Notes under the pieces: generated by a model
What the model was told of the DNA's origin: nothing
Database searches by the model: none
What the model saw: the letters and a program-made list of their open reading frames with translations, nothing else
NCBI GenBank assembly: GCA_913777945.1
Contig: CAJYTY010000062.1
Location: 1 to 64,000, forward strand
Source: an uncultured Acinetobacter sp.
Lineage (GTDB): Bacteria > Pseudomonadota > Gammaproteobacteria > Pseudomonadales > Moraxellaceae
DNA length: 64,000 nucleotides
Reading direction: 5' to 3'
Made by a program: the position numbers and the translations under genes
In this document: positions 16,588-25,579 of the stretch, piece after piece
Layout: every line of letters begins with the position of its first letter
How positions within the stretch are numbered: the first letter of the stretch is position 1

Positions 16588-17445
16588 GTGAGCATATTAA
16601 TATTTATTACTATAATTTTTACAAATGATAAAACTAAGGAAATAATTTTAAATAAGATAATCTTTATTTTTAGTTTGTTATGTAGCTCAGGCTGCTTTGC
16701 AATTAACCCAGACCAAGAATATATGATGTTTTTAAAAAAGTATGAGCAATTATCTAATGTGATGAATCTTGATGGGCTAGAAATGTATGCAGATGATGCA
16801 AAAGTTCATTCAAAAGAAATTTCAGCCGATGGTATAGAACGGACAATGAGCATGTCTGGTAAAAAATTAAAAGAACTAGTGAATCAAAATATAGATATTC
16901 TAAGAAATATGGCCTATCAAACGAATTTTAGTAATGTGAAAATTATTAGAAATATAGATTCTGCAAAAATATTAGCAACGAAATATAGTAATAAAGATTG
17001 TTACTCTGATGCAGATTATTATATGGTTGTTTCAAGAAAAGCTGATAAAAAACTTTATATTACAGAAGAATATTTTACAGTTTCACCAAAGAACTTATGT
17101 GAGAAAGGGATTAAAGATGATTTGGCTTTACAATTATCTTTAGGTGCTAATATGATGAAAAATAAACTACCTATGAAGGTAGATAGAGAAACAAGTTTAG
17201 AAGATGTAATTGCGAAAGATAAACAACTAACTTTTATCTATCGATTAATCCATTTTACATCGAATGATCTACCTTCTAATTGGATAGAAGTTAATGGTGT
17301 TCCACAAATTATAAAAGGTGTCTGTGCTGATACAAAAATGAAAGACCTTTTAGATAAAGGCGGTGAAATCAATCTTAAATATTATTATTCAGATAATACT
17401 GAAGCAACTAAAATAAAATTGAATAGGAATGACTGTAGTATTTAA
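16588..17445 (+). CDS. Secreted hypothetical protein inserted between creB and creC
   Basis: Up to 285 residues, with an N-terminal hydrophobic stretch (KIIFIFSLLCSSGCFA) that looks like a cleavable signal peptide, and a mature lysine-rich, AT-rich region with few hydrophobic runs. I do not recognise a domain; the C terminus (SNWIEVNGVPQIIKGVCADTKMKDLL) recalls small quorum-like or PepSY-less periplasmic proteins but is not assigned. The GTG at 16588 is the only standard start, while AAGGA at 16636 suggests a start just before the signal peptide at a rare codon. Base composition is clearly more AT-rich than in the cre genes, and its stop abuts the creB stop. These are signs of acquisition. 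Confidence 0.68.
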   Translation: MSILIFITIIFTNDKTKEIILNKIIFIFSLLCSSGCFAINPDQEYMMFLKKYEQLSNVMNLDGLEMYADDAKVHSKEISADGIERTMSMSGKKLKELVNQNIDILRNMAYQTNFSNVKIIRNIDSAKILATKYSNKDCYSDADYYMVVSRKADKKLYITEEYFTVSPKNLCEKGIKDDLALQLSLGANMMKNKLPMKVDRETSLEDVIAKDKQLTFIYRLIHFTSNDLPSNWIEVNGVPQIIKGVCADTKMKDLLDKGGEINLKYYYSDNTEATKIKLNRNDCSI

Positions 17446-18159
17446 TCAACTTTGAACTAAACTATACCCAAACCCTCGATGTGTCCGAATCGGATCATCA
17501 GGGGTAATCTGTTTAAGCTTTTGCCTTAAACTTTTGATATGTGTATCCACCGTTCGTTCTAAACTATGCTCAGGATGTTCCCAAATATGATCCATGAGTT
17601 GTTGACGGCTAAACACTTGTTCAGGATGCTGGATCAGTAAAAATAACAAACGATATTCATAACGCGTCAGCTGCAACATTTGTCCATGATATTGAATTTG
17701 TAGAGATTGCGGATTACATATCCACGTAGCGGAGTGTGGCGTAATTTCTGTTTGAATGATTGGTGGTTGTGGTGGGGTATTTTGAGCTTGTACTTCCATT
17801 CTGCGCCATACTGCTTTAATTCTTGCCACAATTTCACGTGCACTAAAAGGCTTGGTACAATAATCATCAGCACCGATTTCTAAACCGACAACCCGATCAA
17901 TTTCATCATCGCGAGCCGTTAAAAATAATAAAGGTGTTTGATATTTTTGACGCAGTTGTTTGCAGACTTCAAAACCATTGAGATCAGGTAAACCCACATC
18001 TAAAATAATAAAATCAAAAGTCTGTTGAGAGAGTAATTCAAGTGCTTGTGTTCCTGTATTTGCCCAACTGACACTCCAACCTTCACGTTCAAGCGCATAA
18101 CGTAGTGGCAACACAATTGCGGCTTCGTCTTCAATACAGAGAATTTGTTTTTGATTCAT
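17446..18159 (-). CDS. creB: Response regulator CreB
   Basis: A 237-residue OmpR-type response regulator. The receiver domain has acidic pocket IEDE, phospho-acceptor Asp54 in IILDVGLPD, the TARDDEIDRVVGLEIGADDY switch region, and conserved Lys in TKPFS. The C-terminal winged helix runs from about 145 (LTRYEYRLLFLLIQHPEQVFSRQQLMDHIW). It is the partner of CreC and should bind the cre tag before creD. It is the first cre gene in the leftward direction, with no terminator seen before the inserted gene. Confidence 0.91.
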   Translation of the reverse strand: MNQKQILCIEDEAAIVLPLRYALEREGWSVSWANTGTQALELLSQQTFDFIILDVGLPDLNGFEVCKQLRQKYQTPLLFLTARDDEIDRVVGLEIGADDYCTKPFSAREIVARIKAVWRRMEVQAQNTPPQPPIIQTEITPHSATWICNPQSLQIQYHGQMLQLTRYEYRLLFLLIQHPEQVFSRQQLMDHIWEHPEHSLERTVDTHIKSLRQKLKQITPDDPIRTHRGFGYSLVQS

Positions 18160-18259
18160 AATGATCAGTAATCAATATTTTCTAATTTTATGATGTTAGT
18201 TTAACTGAAGTCTGGATCGAGAGAACTAATGTTGAGAATTTTTATAAAAGATAAATAAG

Positions 18260-18281
18260 AAAAGGACACCTGAAGTGCCCT
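18260..18281 (-). terminator. Terminator of the dinB transcript
   Basis: On the minus strand AGGGCAC-TTCAG-GTGTCCT forms a hairpin with one mismatch, followed by TTTTC and a T-rich stretch. It lies 26 nt after the small ORF that follows dinB, showing that this ORF is inside the dinB transcript. Confidence 0.72.
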
Positions 18282-18306
18282 GTAATATTCGGATTTGATC
18301 GTCACG

Positions 18307-18465
18307 CTAACCACAGGAGCAAATGCTAAAAGCGAGGATTTCTTTAGCAAGGGCAAGCAACAAGGATAATGTTACCGCGCCGCCTAGAGTACTGAAAACC
18401 GCATAAAAAGCAAACATAAATTTTAGTTTGGGATATGCTTTTGTGTAAAAAAACGCCACTACCAT
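18307..18465 (-). CDS. 52-residue hydrophobic ORF coupled to dinB
   Basis: The ATG overlaps the dinB stop (ATGGTAG), a layout typical of translational coupling. The product has 52 residues: a short start with one Lys, a long hydrophobic helix (about residues 16-47, with the segment [20 protein letters not shown]), and a CSCG end. It would be a single-pass membrane protein, and no family is recognised. The terminator just after it supports co-transcription with dinB. It could be a chance ORF, but overlap, hydrophobicity and terminator position all favour a real gene. Confidence 0.5.
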   Translation of the reverse strand: MVVAFFYTKAYPKLKFMFAFYAVFSTLGGAVTLSLLLALAKEILAFSICSCG

Positions 18466-19526
18466 AAAGAAAGTTGAGATTCTTGTTGCATGGGCTGTAA
18501 TTGATAGACACCAACACCGACTAAACGGAATTGAAAAGTCGACTCAATATGCATTTCATTCAGTAGTTGAAAGATGACTTGTGCTAAGTCTTGTTCAGAT
18601 TGTAGCGCTTGTTTGAAGCTTTTACTATGTTGTAAAACCTGAAAATTTTTAAGTTTAAGTTTTACATTGACTCCCCGAGCAGTTAATTGTTTTTTATTTA
18701 GACTACGCCAAACTTGCCCAGCTAGGGGCTGCCAAGTGTGATGACATTGTTCAAGTGTATAATCATCATCAAAGGTGATCTCTTTTGATATTTGTTGGCG
18801 CTCCCGTTCTGCTTTTACAGGGCGATGATCAATCCCTTGAGCATATAAATAAAGTTGTTTTCCGTATTTGCCAAAATGATGAATAAGTATATTTTCTTCT
18901 ATTTTTTGTAGATCACCGAGCGTATGTAAATTCAGTTGACTTAATTTTTCTTGAGTGACTTTACCGACCCCTGGAATTTTATTGAGGGCTAAATCCTGAA
19001 TAAAATTGAGTACCTGATGGGGTTTTATCACAAATAAACCATTAGGTTTGTTCCAATCAGAGGCGATCTTTGCCAAAAATTTATTGGGAGCTACGCCAGC
19101 GGACGCAGTGAGTCCTGTCACCGCAAAAATATCAGCACGAATGTGTGCAGCGACCTCAGTCGCACTCGGAATGTTTTTTAGATTCTCAGTCACGTCTAAA
19201 TAAGCTTCATCTAATGATAGCGGTTCAATCAGAGGGGTGTATTGTTGGAATATCTGATGAATTTGTGCTGAAACTTCACGATATTTTTCAAAATTAGGCT
19301 CAATCACAATAACCTGCGGACAGAGTTTTTTGGCTTGTCCCATCGACATCGCCGAGCGTAGCCCAAATACGCGAGCGGGGTAGGATGCTGCAGCGATTAC
19401 AGCACGAGGGTGGTGTGATGAAATCACTACAGGCAAGTTTTTGAGATCAGGGCGTTCTCTGAGTTCAACCGATGCATAAAAGGCATCCATATCAATGTGG
19501 ATGATTTTGCGCAGTTCACTTGGCAT
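18459..19526 (-). CDS. dinB: DNA polymerase IV
   Basis: Y-family translesion polymerase of 355 residues. Catalytic motifs are seen: [12 protein letters not shown] near residue 9, [10 protein letters not shown] near 103, and the helix-hairpin-helix [14 protein letters not shown] at about 178-191. The little-finger domain forms the C terminus. It bypasses damaged template bases and can promote mutation. Its start overlaps the GH25 lysozyme gene by 11 nt. No LexA-type box is visible, as expected for Acinetobacter, which lacks the usual LexA. Confidence 0.94.
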   Translation of the reverse strand: MPSELRKIIHIDMDAFYASVELRERPDLKNLPVVISSHHPRAVIAAASYPARVFGLRSAMSMGQAKKLCPQVIVIEPNFEKYREVSAQIHQIFQQYTPLIEPLSLDEAYLDVTENLKNIPSATEVAAHIRADIFAVTGLTASAGVAPNKFLAKIASDWNKPNGLFVIKPHQVLNFIQDLALNKIPGVGKVTQEKLSQLNLHTLGDLQKIEENILIHHFGKYGKQLYLYAQGIDHRPVKAERERQQISKEITFDDDYTLEQCHHTWQPLAGQVWRSLNKKQLTARGVNVKLKLKNFQVLQHSKSFKQALQSEQDLAQVIFQLLNEMHIESTFQFRLVGVGVYQLQPMQQESQLSLW

Positions 19527-20277
19527 CTACGATGCCTTGTTGTTTTAAAAAGATTCGCCACTGTTTTGGTGACTCAGCATATACGTTCAGATCAACAGGT
19601 TTGGGAATTCCATCTATGTTTCCACTTCGGCTATGTTGCCAAAAGAGCCATTGTCGTCCATCTTTTAATTCAGGTTTACCCTCATAATCCCTCACCCATA
19701 ATGGGGTATTGCTAAAATTACCCATCAAGACAATGTGGTAAAAAGTCTTGGAAATATAAAAAATAGGTTGTTTGCCATAATGTTTATGGAGTTGATCATT
19801 CATGATCTGAATTTCTTTGAGTAACTGCTCTTTGGTATAGGTATTAATGCAATTACTGTCATATTCAAGATCAATCACAGGCGGTAAGGCATCTGCTTTC
19901 TTTGGCACAGTAGCGATAAAATTTTCAGCCTGCACGGTGCCATCACGGCAGAGACGATAGAAATGATAAGCCCCGACATGTAAACCACGTTCACGTGCTT
20001 TGAGCCAATTCTGCTGAAAATTTTGATCTTTGAAATCGCCACCTTCGGTGGCTTTGAGATACACGAATTGGTATTGCATCGGAGAGATCTTTTTCCAGTT
20101 AATCTCACCTTGATGATGTGATACATCAAATCCACGGATTGAATAGTCTTGTGCTACGGCTTTTTGTTGATAGAACAGTCCAAAATAACTGACGATACCG
20201 AGCATCACTGTTAAAGCAATACTAGTCAGTGCTGGATAATGCTGAGAGAGTGGATACTTCGGTATTTTCTTTGCCAT
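19516..20277 (-). CDS. GH25 family lysozyme, membrane anchored
   Basis: A 253-residue protein with an N-terminal signal anchor (residues 14-36) and a glycoside hydrolase 25 domain. The start of the domain is [14 protein letters not shown], with the substrate strand [12 protein letters not shown] and the catalytic Asp-Glu in PPVIDLEYD near 132. It would hydrolyse beta-1,4 bonds of peptidoglycan in the periplasm. GH25 enzymes are often phage or defence related, but here the gene is in a housekeeping-like leftward operon and overlaps dinB by 11 nt. There is no holin or phage gene near it. Confidence 0.9.
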   Translation of the reverse strand: MAKKIPKYPLSQHYPALTSIALTVMLGIVSYFGLFYQQKAVAQDYSIRGFDVSHHQGEINWKKISPMQYQFVYLKATEGGDFKDQNFQQNWLKARERGLHVGAYHFYRLCRDGTVQAENFIATVPKKADALPPVIDLEYDSNCINTYTKEQLLKEIQIMNDQLHKHYGKQPIFYISKTFYHIVLMGNFSNTPLWVRDYEGKPELKDGRQWLFWQHSRSGNIDGIPKPVDLNVYAESPKQWRIFLKQQGIVDAK

Positions 20278-20291
20278 AATGAGGTTTTGTA

Positions 20292-21260
20292 CTATGCAAT
20301 ATCGAGTTGAGTGCTAGATTTACAGTATTCGTCATGCAGCGATTGTACTCGTTTTGCTTTCTCATGAATCGTTTGACTACCGAATTGTTTTATAAATCTA
20401 CATGAAGCGTAATGTCTAGCATGCTGCTCGTAGTGGCGTACCCAACTTTCTCGTTGTGCTAAGCGTTCATCCTTGACAGGCCAAACACCTTGGCGTAAAC
20501 GCTCAACCCCAATGCGCCACGGTTTAGGGCTAATTCGTGCACGGAAACAATTTTGATTGCGACACATCAGATCATAATGCGGATCGGCATAAATAGCATG
20601 AAATAAGGCCTGCGCATCTTCACCTCGAGGTTCAAAGGTTTGATGCATCACCAAAACACGATAACCTTTGGGTGTGCGGTAAACACGTAAATGCCATGTA
20701 GGATGATGTTGAGAAAAAGTTTTAATTTTCTCCAAAGCCTGCTGCTCTGGTGTACCTCTCAATTTCGATTTCAGTTTGAACAAACATTTACTGATCCAAG
20801 GGGTCAATAACAGTGATACCACGAATCCAAGCCCAAAGATGAGCCATGAACTAAAATAGACAGCGCACAAGCTTGAGATAACCAGTAGTAGAAAAAATAC
20901 CGTCATGTAAAGTTTAGAGTTGGGATGATAGATAAAATCAATATCTGCAAATAACACATCAGGTGTATTTAAACATAAAGCCCCATAGGTGTTGCGCGTG
21001 ATAATGACATCATCATGTTGTGCAACAATCTCTTCTCGGATCGGGAGACCTTCAGCACCGTTATAGGCAACTTTATGATCGATTCTGCGAATATTTTGAT
21101 CTACTTTTATTTGCTCAATCGCTGCTGTAACACGTTGTTCAGCATGTATTTGCGCTGCCTCAATGCTTTGATCTGACCAACCAAAGCGTTTGATGGTGTA
21201 TTGTCTTCCTTCAAATTTTGTTTTTGTTTTCGCTTCAGCCCAATATTTTGGAATAATCAT
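20292..21260 (-). CDS. Membrane protein of unknown function with a split soluble domain
   Basis: A 322-residue protein with two membrane helices in the middle (about residues 118-138 and 141-158), and two soluble parts. The N-terminal part ends in LFADIDF, an acidic D-x-D. The C-terminal part has HLRVYRTPKGYRVLVMH and CFRARISPKPWR, with many Arg, Trp and His residues. This recalls primase-polymerase-like proteins, but I cannot confirm the family. It lies 14 nt upstream of the GH25 gene and is likely in the same operon as dinB. The AUG at 21260 is the only good start. Confidence 0.7.
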   Translation of the reverse strand: MIIPKYWAEAKTKTKFEGRQYTIKRFGWSDQSIEAAQIHAEQRVTAAIEQIKVDQNIRRIDHKVAYNGAEGLPIREEIVAQHDDVIITRNTYGALCLNTPDVLFADIDFIYHPNSKLYMTVFFLLLVISSLCAVYFSSWLIFGLGFVVSLLLTPWISKCLFKLKSKLRGTPEQQALEKIKTFSQHHPTWHLRVYRTPKGYRVLVMHQTFEPRGEDAQALFHAIYADPHYDLMCRNQNCFRARISPKPWRIGVERLRQGVWPVKDERLAQRESWVRHYEQHARHYASCRFIKQFGSQTIHEKAKRVQSLHDEYCKSSTQLDIA

Positions 21261-21297
21261 CTCATTTTTCCTTATTCTTTTTCATCTTATTAAAATG

Positions 21298-22704
21298 TTA
21301 GCTCTCATCCGTAGTTTCTTTCGGGATCTGCCAAAAGATGATTGCAGTAATGATGTTAATACAACCCAGTGTAATCAAGGTGGCATGGAAAGCACTGCTA
21401 ATCGATGTCGTTGAAAAGTGCTGACTGAATAGATTAATCAATGTGCCTGCCATTGCGACACCAATACTCATAGACAGCATCATAATCATTGATAAAAAAC
21501 TATTGCCACTGCTGGCATCGTGTTGCGGCAGGTCTTTGAGGGTGAGCGTATTCATGCCTACAAACTGTAGCGAATTTAATGTACCAAAAATAAACAAGTG
21601 TAAGACTTTCAACCACAGTGGGGTAACTGCTGTCATTAATGAGAAGCTCGCAATACATAATCCGACCAAGATGGTATTGGTGAGTAGAAAACGACGATAC
21701 CCTACACGTTGAATTAATGGACGAATAATTGGTTTCGAAAATAATGAACCCAAGACCAATGGAATCATCATTAGTCCTGTAATGAAAGGTTCAAAGCCAA
21801 AGGCGACTTGCAACATCAAAGGTAAAATAAAAGGAATAGCATTGCTGCCCAAACGTGCGAAGAAATTACCTAATACACCGATTGAGAAGATTTTGTAACG
21901 GAATAAACGCCCATGAAATAGCGCATTTTGATGGGTATGCGCATGATAGGCATAGCTAACTGTGGCAATTATACCAATCAACAATAAGCTGATACTCACA
22001 AGATTTGAATATTGTGAGGAGGCCATATTTTCAATGCCTAAGGATAAGCCGACCATCGCGACCATTAATAAGATAAAACCGCTGAAATCGAAAGTTTTCA
22101 CCGTCGGCTCTTTCTGATTGGGCATGATTTTAAATGTCATGATCATACCGAGAATACCCATCGGAAGATTAATCATAAAAATCCAATGCCATGTTGCGAC
22201 TTCAACTAACCAACCGCCTAATGTAGGTCCCATCAGTGGACCGATTAACCCTGCCAAACTCATGAGACTCATGGCTGAAAGAAATTGGGAGCGTGGAATT
22301 AGCTTTAATAAAGCCAAACGGCCTACAGGCATCAGTAATGCACCACCGATGCCTTGAATCACACGGAAAAACAACAGTTGTTCTAGGTTTTGCGATAAGC
22401 CACATCCCAATGATGCCAAGCTGAAAATCACCATAGAGCTGAGATAAATATTACGAATCCCAAAACGATCGGCTAACCAGCCACTCAAGGGAATACAGGC
22501 TGCAACAGATAATACATAGGCGACAATCACACTATGCATTTGTAATGGATTTTCATTCAGTTGAATCGCCATTGCTGGTATTGCAGTATTCACGATGGTG
22601 GTGTCTAAGGCTTGCATAAAAAAGCCAATCGAAACCAATATGACCAACCATCGAAATTCGGGCTGTACAGCTTGGTGTGTTGTCGTTGTCATGAGTTCTG
22701 ACAC
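21298..22704 (-). CDS. MFS multidrug efflux transporter, DHA2 type
   Basis: A 468-residue permease of the 14-helix DHA2 (EmrB/QacA-like) family. Motif A is GWLADRFGIRN, the D-x-T element DTTIVNTAIPAM lies in helix 1, and the motif-C-like region LAGLIGPLMGPTLGGWLV in helix 5 is typical of antiporters. It would export drugs or toxic organics by proton exchange. The substrate is unknown. It is the first gene in a leftward run that continues 37 nt later with the unknown membrane protein, so they may share a transcript. Confidence 0.9.
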   Translation of the reverse strand: MSELMTTTTHQAVQPEFRWLVILVSIGFFMQALDTTIVNTAIPAMAIQLNENPLQMHSVIVAYVLSVAACIPLSGWLADRFGIRNIYLSSMVIFSLASLGCGLSQNLEQLLFFRVIQGIGGALLMPVGRLALLKLIPRSQFLSAMSLMSLAGLIGPLMGPTLGGWLVEVATWHWIFMINLPMGILGMIMTFKIMPNQKEPTVKTFDFSGFILLMVAMVGLSLGIENMASSQYSNLVSISLLLIGIIATVSYAYHAHTHQNALFHGRLFRYKIFSIGVLGNFFARLGSNAIPFILPLMLQVAFGFEPFITGLMMIPLVLGSLFSKPIIRPLIQRVGYRRFLLTNTILVGLCIASFSLMTAVTPLWLKVLHLFIFGTLNSLQFVGMNTLTLKDLPQHDASSGNSFLSMIMMLSMSIGVAMAGTLINLFSQHFSTTSISSAFHATLITLGCINIITAIIFWQIPKETTDES

Positions 22705-22756
22705 ATAAGAAATCGGTTCTAGTTTAATGCAACCCTATTGGAAATAAAGACTAAAA

Positions 22757-22796
22757 TTGTCAAAGAGTGGTCATTGAACTGACATTAAAGTGTCAT
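22757..22796 (+). promoter_or_regulatory. PHO-box array (four 11-bp units)
   Basis: Heptamers begin exactly every 11 bp: TTGTCAA (22757), TGGTCAT (22768), CTGACAT (22779) and GTGTCAT (22790). The known PhoB unit is CTGTCAT repeated at 11 bp. The last pair matches an 18-bp PHO box at 14 positions. It lies 56 bp upstream of the following lipoprotein gene, consistent with PhoB activation. A fifth weaker unit CTTGCAT follows at 22801. Confidence 0.68.
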
Positions 22797-22852
22797 CTAA
22801 CTTGCATCTCAAATCACTAAATTAACCATACAAAATAAGGGTATGGAATTTG

Positions 22853-24700
22853 ATGATGAAATTTAAGATTTCAGTTTTATTGACAACATTGTTGTCTGTA
22901 GGGTTGGTTGCCTGTAATGAGAATGATAACGCTACGAGCTCAACAGAGGTTGTAGAAGCAACGCCTGAAACAATTAAGTTAAGTCTGTTAGGGCGTTATG
23001 AAACCAAGGTGTTTGTTAAAAGTGCAGCTGAGATTCCTGCGTATGATGCGGCAAGTAAACGCTTATTTGTAGTCAATGCACAAAAAGGTTTAGTCGATGT
23101 TTTAGATGCATCTAAACCAGCACAGCCTGTACACATTGCAGAGCTTTCAGCACGAACTTATTTAGCAAATTCTGAAGTAAATAGTGTTGCTGTGAAAAAT
23201 GGCATTGTTGCGATTGCAGTGCAAGCTGAGAATAAAACGGATGCCGGAATGGTGGTGTTTTTTAATGCCAAAGATCTCAGTTTTATTAGCAAAGTGAGTG
23301 TGGGTGCTTTACCTGATATGCTGACTTTTAGTCCAGATGCTAAAACGGTTTTAGTCGCAAATGAAGCAGAACCGAATGATGATTATTCGGTTGATCCTGA
23401 AGGTTCGATCAGCATTATTGATATCAGCAATATTCAACAACCTAAAGCCAGTGTGGCAGGTTTTAGTGCATGGAATAATCAAAAGTCAGATTTATTGGCC
23501 AAAGGAGTACGTATCTTTGGTCCAAACGCCAGTGTTGCTCAAGATTTAGAACCTGAATATATAACCATTTCAGCAGATAGCAAAACCGCTTGGGTCACGT
23601 TACAAGAAAATAATGCAATTGCGAGAATAGATATCGCGCAACAGAAAGTCACCGATATTTATCCATTAGGCTATAAAGACCATAGTTTGGTTGAGAATGC
23701 TTTAGATGTGAGTGATCGGGATTGTGATCCAAAAACAGATTGTAATGGTGATGGTGTTATTGATACCAAAGATAAAGATAAGGGAATTATCAATATCAAA
23801 CCGTGGGCAGGTTTAGTGGGGATGTATCAACCAGATTCGATTGCGAATTATCAGGTAAATGGCCAAACTTATTTGGTGACCGCCAATGAAGGGGATTCAC
23901 GAGCTTGGTTAAAAGACGCTGAGGCATATTTTGGTGGTGATACCAATAAGGGCTTTGTAGAAGAAATTCGCGTTAAAGATCTGTTTAAGAGTAGTGGTTT
24001 TACCAATAAAGTCAAAGATGAGTATCCAGCGCATTTACAGAAAATCGCTGTAGGCGTAAAAGGTGCACGATTAAATGCATTAACTTTTGGTTATTGTGGC
24101 GCAACGACAACAGATGCAAAAGGCTGTCGTGAAGATAGTCAATTAGGTCGTTTAAAAGTGACGTGGACCAAAGGATACCAAATGAATCAAGACGGTACAC
24201 CAAAACTGGATGCAGATGGTTATCTGGTTTATGACAAACTCTATGCCTATGGTGCGCGTTCATTTAGTATCTGGAATACCCAAGGTCAACTTGTTTGGGA
24301 TTCGGGCAGCGAATTTGAAAAGAAAATAGCAGAGTTATTCCCTAAATACTTTAATAGTGATCATGAAGAAGTCACTTTTGATAAGCGAAGTGCTGCCAAA
24401 GGCCCAGAACCAGAAGGTATTACTGTGGGGACAATCGGGAAGAAAACCTTTGCTTTTATTGGTTTGGAACGTATGGGTGGCATTATGGCGTATGACATCA
24501 CTACACCGAATAGACCTAAGTTTATTGAATATTTTACTACCCGTAACTTTGTAGAAACAGATATTGCGCAACAGGGTGATTTAGGACCTGAGGGTTTGAT
24601 CTTTGTCTCTGCAAAAGACTCCCCAAATGGTAAGCCATTGCTCGTGGTTGGTAATGAAGTCAGTGGTTCAACGGCTGTTTACCAAGTTAATCTTCAATAA
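22853..24700 (+). CDS. Choice-of-anchor I / alkaline phosphatase-like lipoprotein
   Basis: A 615-residue lipoprotein: the signal peptide ends in a lipobox (GLVACN), followed by a large beta-propeller-like region of the choice-of-anchor I type (LPDMLTFSPDAKTVLVANEAEPNDDY, and later YLVTANEGDSRAW and KGPEPEGITVG). Proteins of this type are often labelled alkaline-phosphatase like. A calcium-binding-like DRDCDPKTDCNGDGVIDTKD loop is near residue 285. It should act on the cell surface or in the periplasm. The start is the ATG at 22853 or 22856, after AAGGG; an upstream TTG is less likely. The PHO-box array upstream suggests a role in phosphate starvation. Confidence 0.85.
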   Translation: MMKFKISVLLTTLLSVGLVACNENDNATSSTEVVEATPETIKLSLLGRYETKVFVKSAAEIPAYDAASKRLFVVNAQKGLVDVLDASKPAQPVHIAELSARTYLANSEVNSVAVKNGIVAIAVQAENKTDAGMVVFFNAKDLSFISKVSVGALPDMLTFSPDAKTVLVANEAEPNDDYSVDPEGSISIIDISNIQQPKASVAGFSAWNNQKSDLLAKGVRIFGPNASVAQDLEPEYITISADSKTAWVTLQENNAIARIDIAQQKVTDIYPLGYKDHSLVENALDVSDRDCDPKTDCNGDGVIDTKDKDKGIINIKPWAGLVGMYQPDSIANYQVNGQTYLVTANEGDSRAWLKDAEAYFGGDTNKGFVEEIRVKDLFKSSGFTNKVKDEYPAHLQKIAVGVKGARLNALTFGYCGATTTDAKGCREDSQLGRLKVTWTKGYQMNQDGTPKLDADGYLVYDKLYAYGARSFSIWNTQGQLVWDSGSEFEKKIAELFPKYFNSDHEEVTFDKRSAAKGPEPEGITVGTIGKKTFAFIGLERMGGIMAYDITTPNRPKFIEYFTTRNFVETDIAQQGDLGPEGLIFVSAKDSPNGKPLLVVGNEVSGSTAVYQVNLQ

Positions 24701-24708
24701 ACTCTTGG

Positions 24709-24745
24709 CATAAAAAGACGGATCAATTTGATCCGTCTTTTTATG
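24709..24745. terminator. Bidirectional terminator
   Basis: A nearly perfect inverted repeat, arms AAAAAGACGGATCAA and TTGATCCGTCTTTTT, with A and T runs at the two sides. It separates the convergent lipoprotein and LOG genes and can serve both. Confidence 0.93.
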
Positions 24746-24754
24746 CTGAGTATT

Positions 24755-25396
24755 TTAGACTTCGATACGTGTAGGACTATTCAAATTTTTAATCACATTG
24801 GTAATTTGTTCAAGCGAATCACAAATAATCACTTTGGCACGATGTTGAGGAGGTAAAAATCCTTCTTCAACAGCATGATCTAGTTGAGCAATCAAGGCAT
24901 CATAAAAACGATTTACATTATAAATTATCATCGGTTTTTGGTGCTGATTGAGTTGACCCCAAGTAGCTATTTCTAAAATCTCTTCAAAAGTACCTAAACC
25001 ACCAGGTAAAGCAATAAAAGCACTGGCACGTTCTGCCATCAATGCTTTACGTTCATGCATGGTCTCAACAATATGAAGCTCTGTTAATTTATTGTGTGCA
25101 ATTTCATAGTCCAACATAAACTCAGGAATTACACCGACTACTTCACCGCTATGTTCCAGTACAGTATCTGCAACTTGACCCATTAAGCCAATACTTGCTC
25201 CCCCATAGACAATTCCAAAACCTTGATTTGCGATGTGTTGAGCAAGTTCGATGGCTTTATCTCGATAAATGGGTTTGTTACCTGTACGAGAACCGCAATA
25301 TAAAGCAATAAGAGATTGGGTGGTTTTTCTGGGAGTAGAAGAAATGGTTTTTTTATCTGTCATTCTAAATACACTATTCATTCGGTTTATTTTCAC
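24755..25396 (-). CDS. LOG family nucleotide 5'-monophosphate phosphoribohydrolase
   Basis: A 213-residue (or shorter) lysine-decarboxylase-like LOG protein. The fold is a Rossmann type with GIVYGGASIGLMG near residue 65, and the family signature PGGLGTFEEI near 131. Known members hydrolyse AMP or cytokinin ribotides to the base and ribose 5-phosphate. The frame starts at a GTG, but the ATG at 25381 or 25363 is equally likely because the first 12 residues are not part of the fold. It is monocistronic and ends at the bidirectional terminator. Confidence 0.88.
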   Translation of the reverse strand: MKINRMNSVFRMTDKKTISSTPRKTTQSLIALYCGSRTGNKPIYRDKAIELAQHIANQGFGIVYGGASIGLMGQVADTVLEHSGEVVGVIPEFMLDYEIAHNKLTELHIVETMHERKALMAERASAFIALPGGLGTFEEILEIATWGQLNQHQKPMIIYNVNRFYDALIAQLDHAVEEGFLPPQHRAKVIICDSLEQITNVIKNLNSPTRIEV

Positions 25397-25543
25397 CTTA
25401 TCATTTTCATTGTGCTTGTCTAGGTTAAATGACTTTTATGACAGTTTTATGCACACTTTACGTACAAAACAATATTATGAATTTTAGAAAAAATTTGAAA
25501 ACAACAAGCACATAAAAAAGATGAATTTCACTGCAATCTTGCC

Positions 25544-25549
25544 TATACT
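25544..25549 (+). promoter_or_regulatory. Probable -10 box for the TerC operon
   Basis: TATACT with a TGCC context just upstream. A start near 25556 would give a leader of about 150 nt before the TerC-like gene, holding the upstream ORF. No clear -35 box. Confidence 0.4.
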
Positions 25550-25579
25550 GAAAATCCTTTTATTAATTTATGTACCTCT

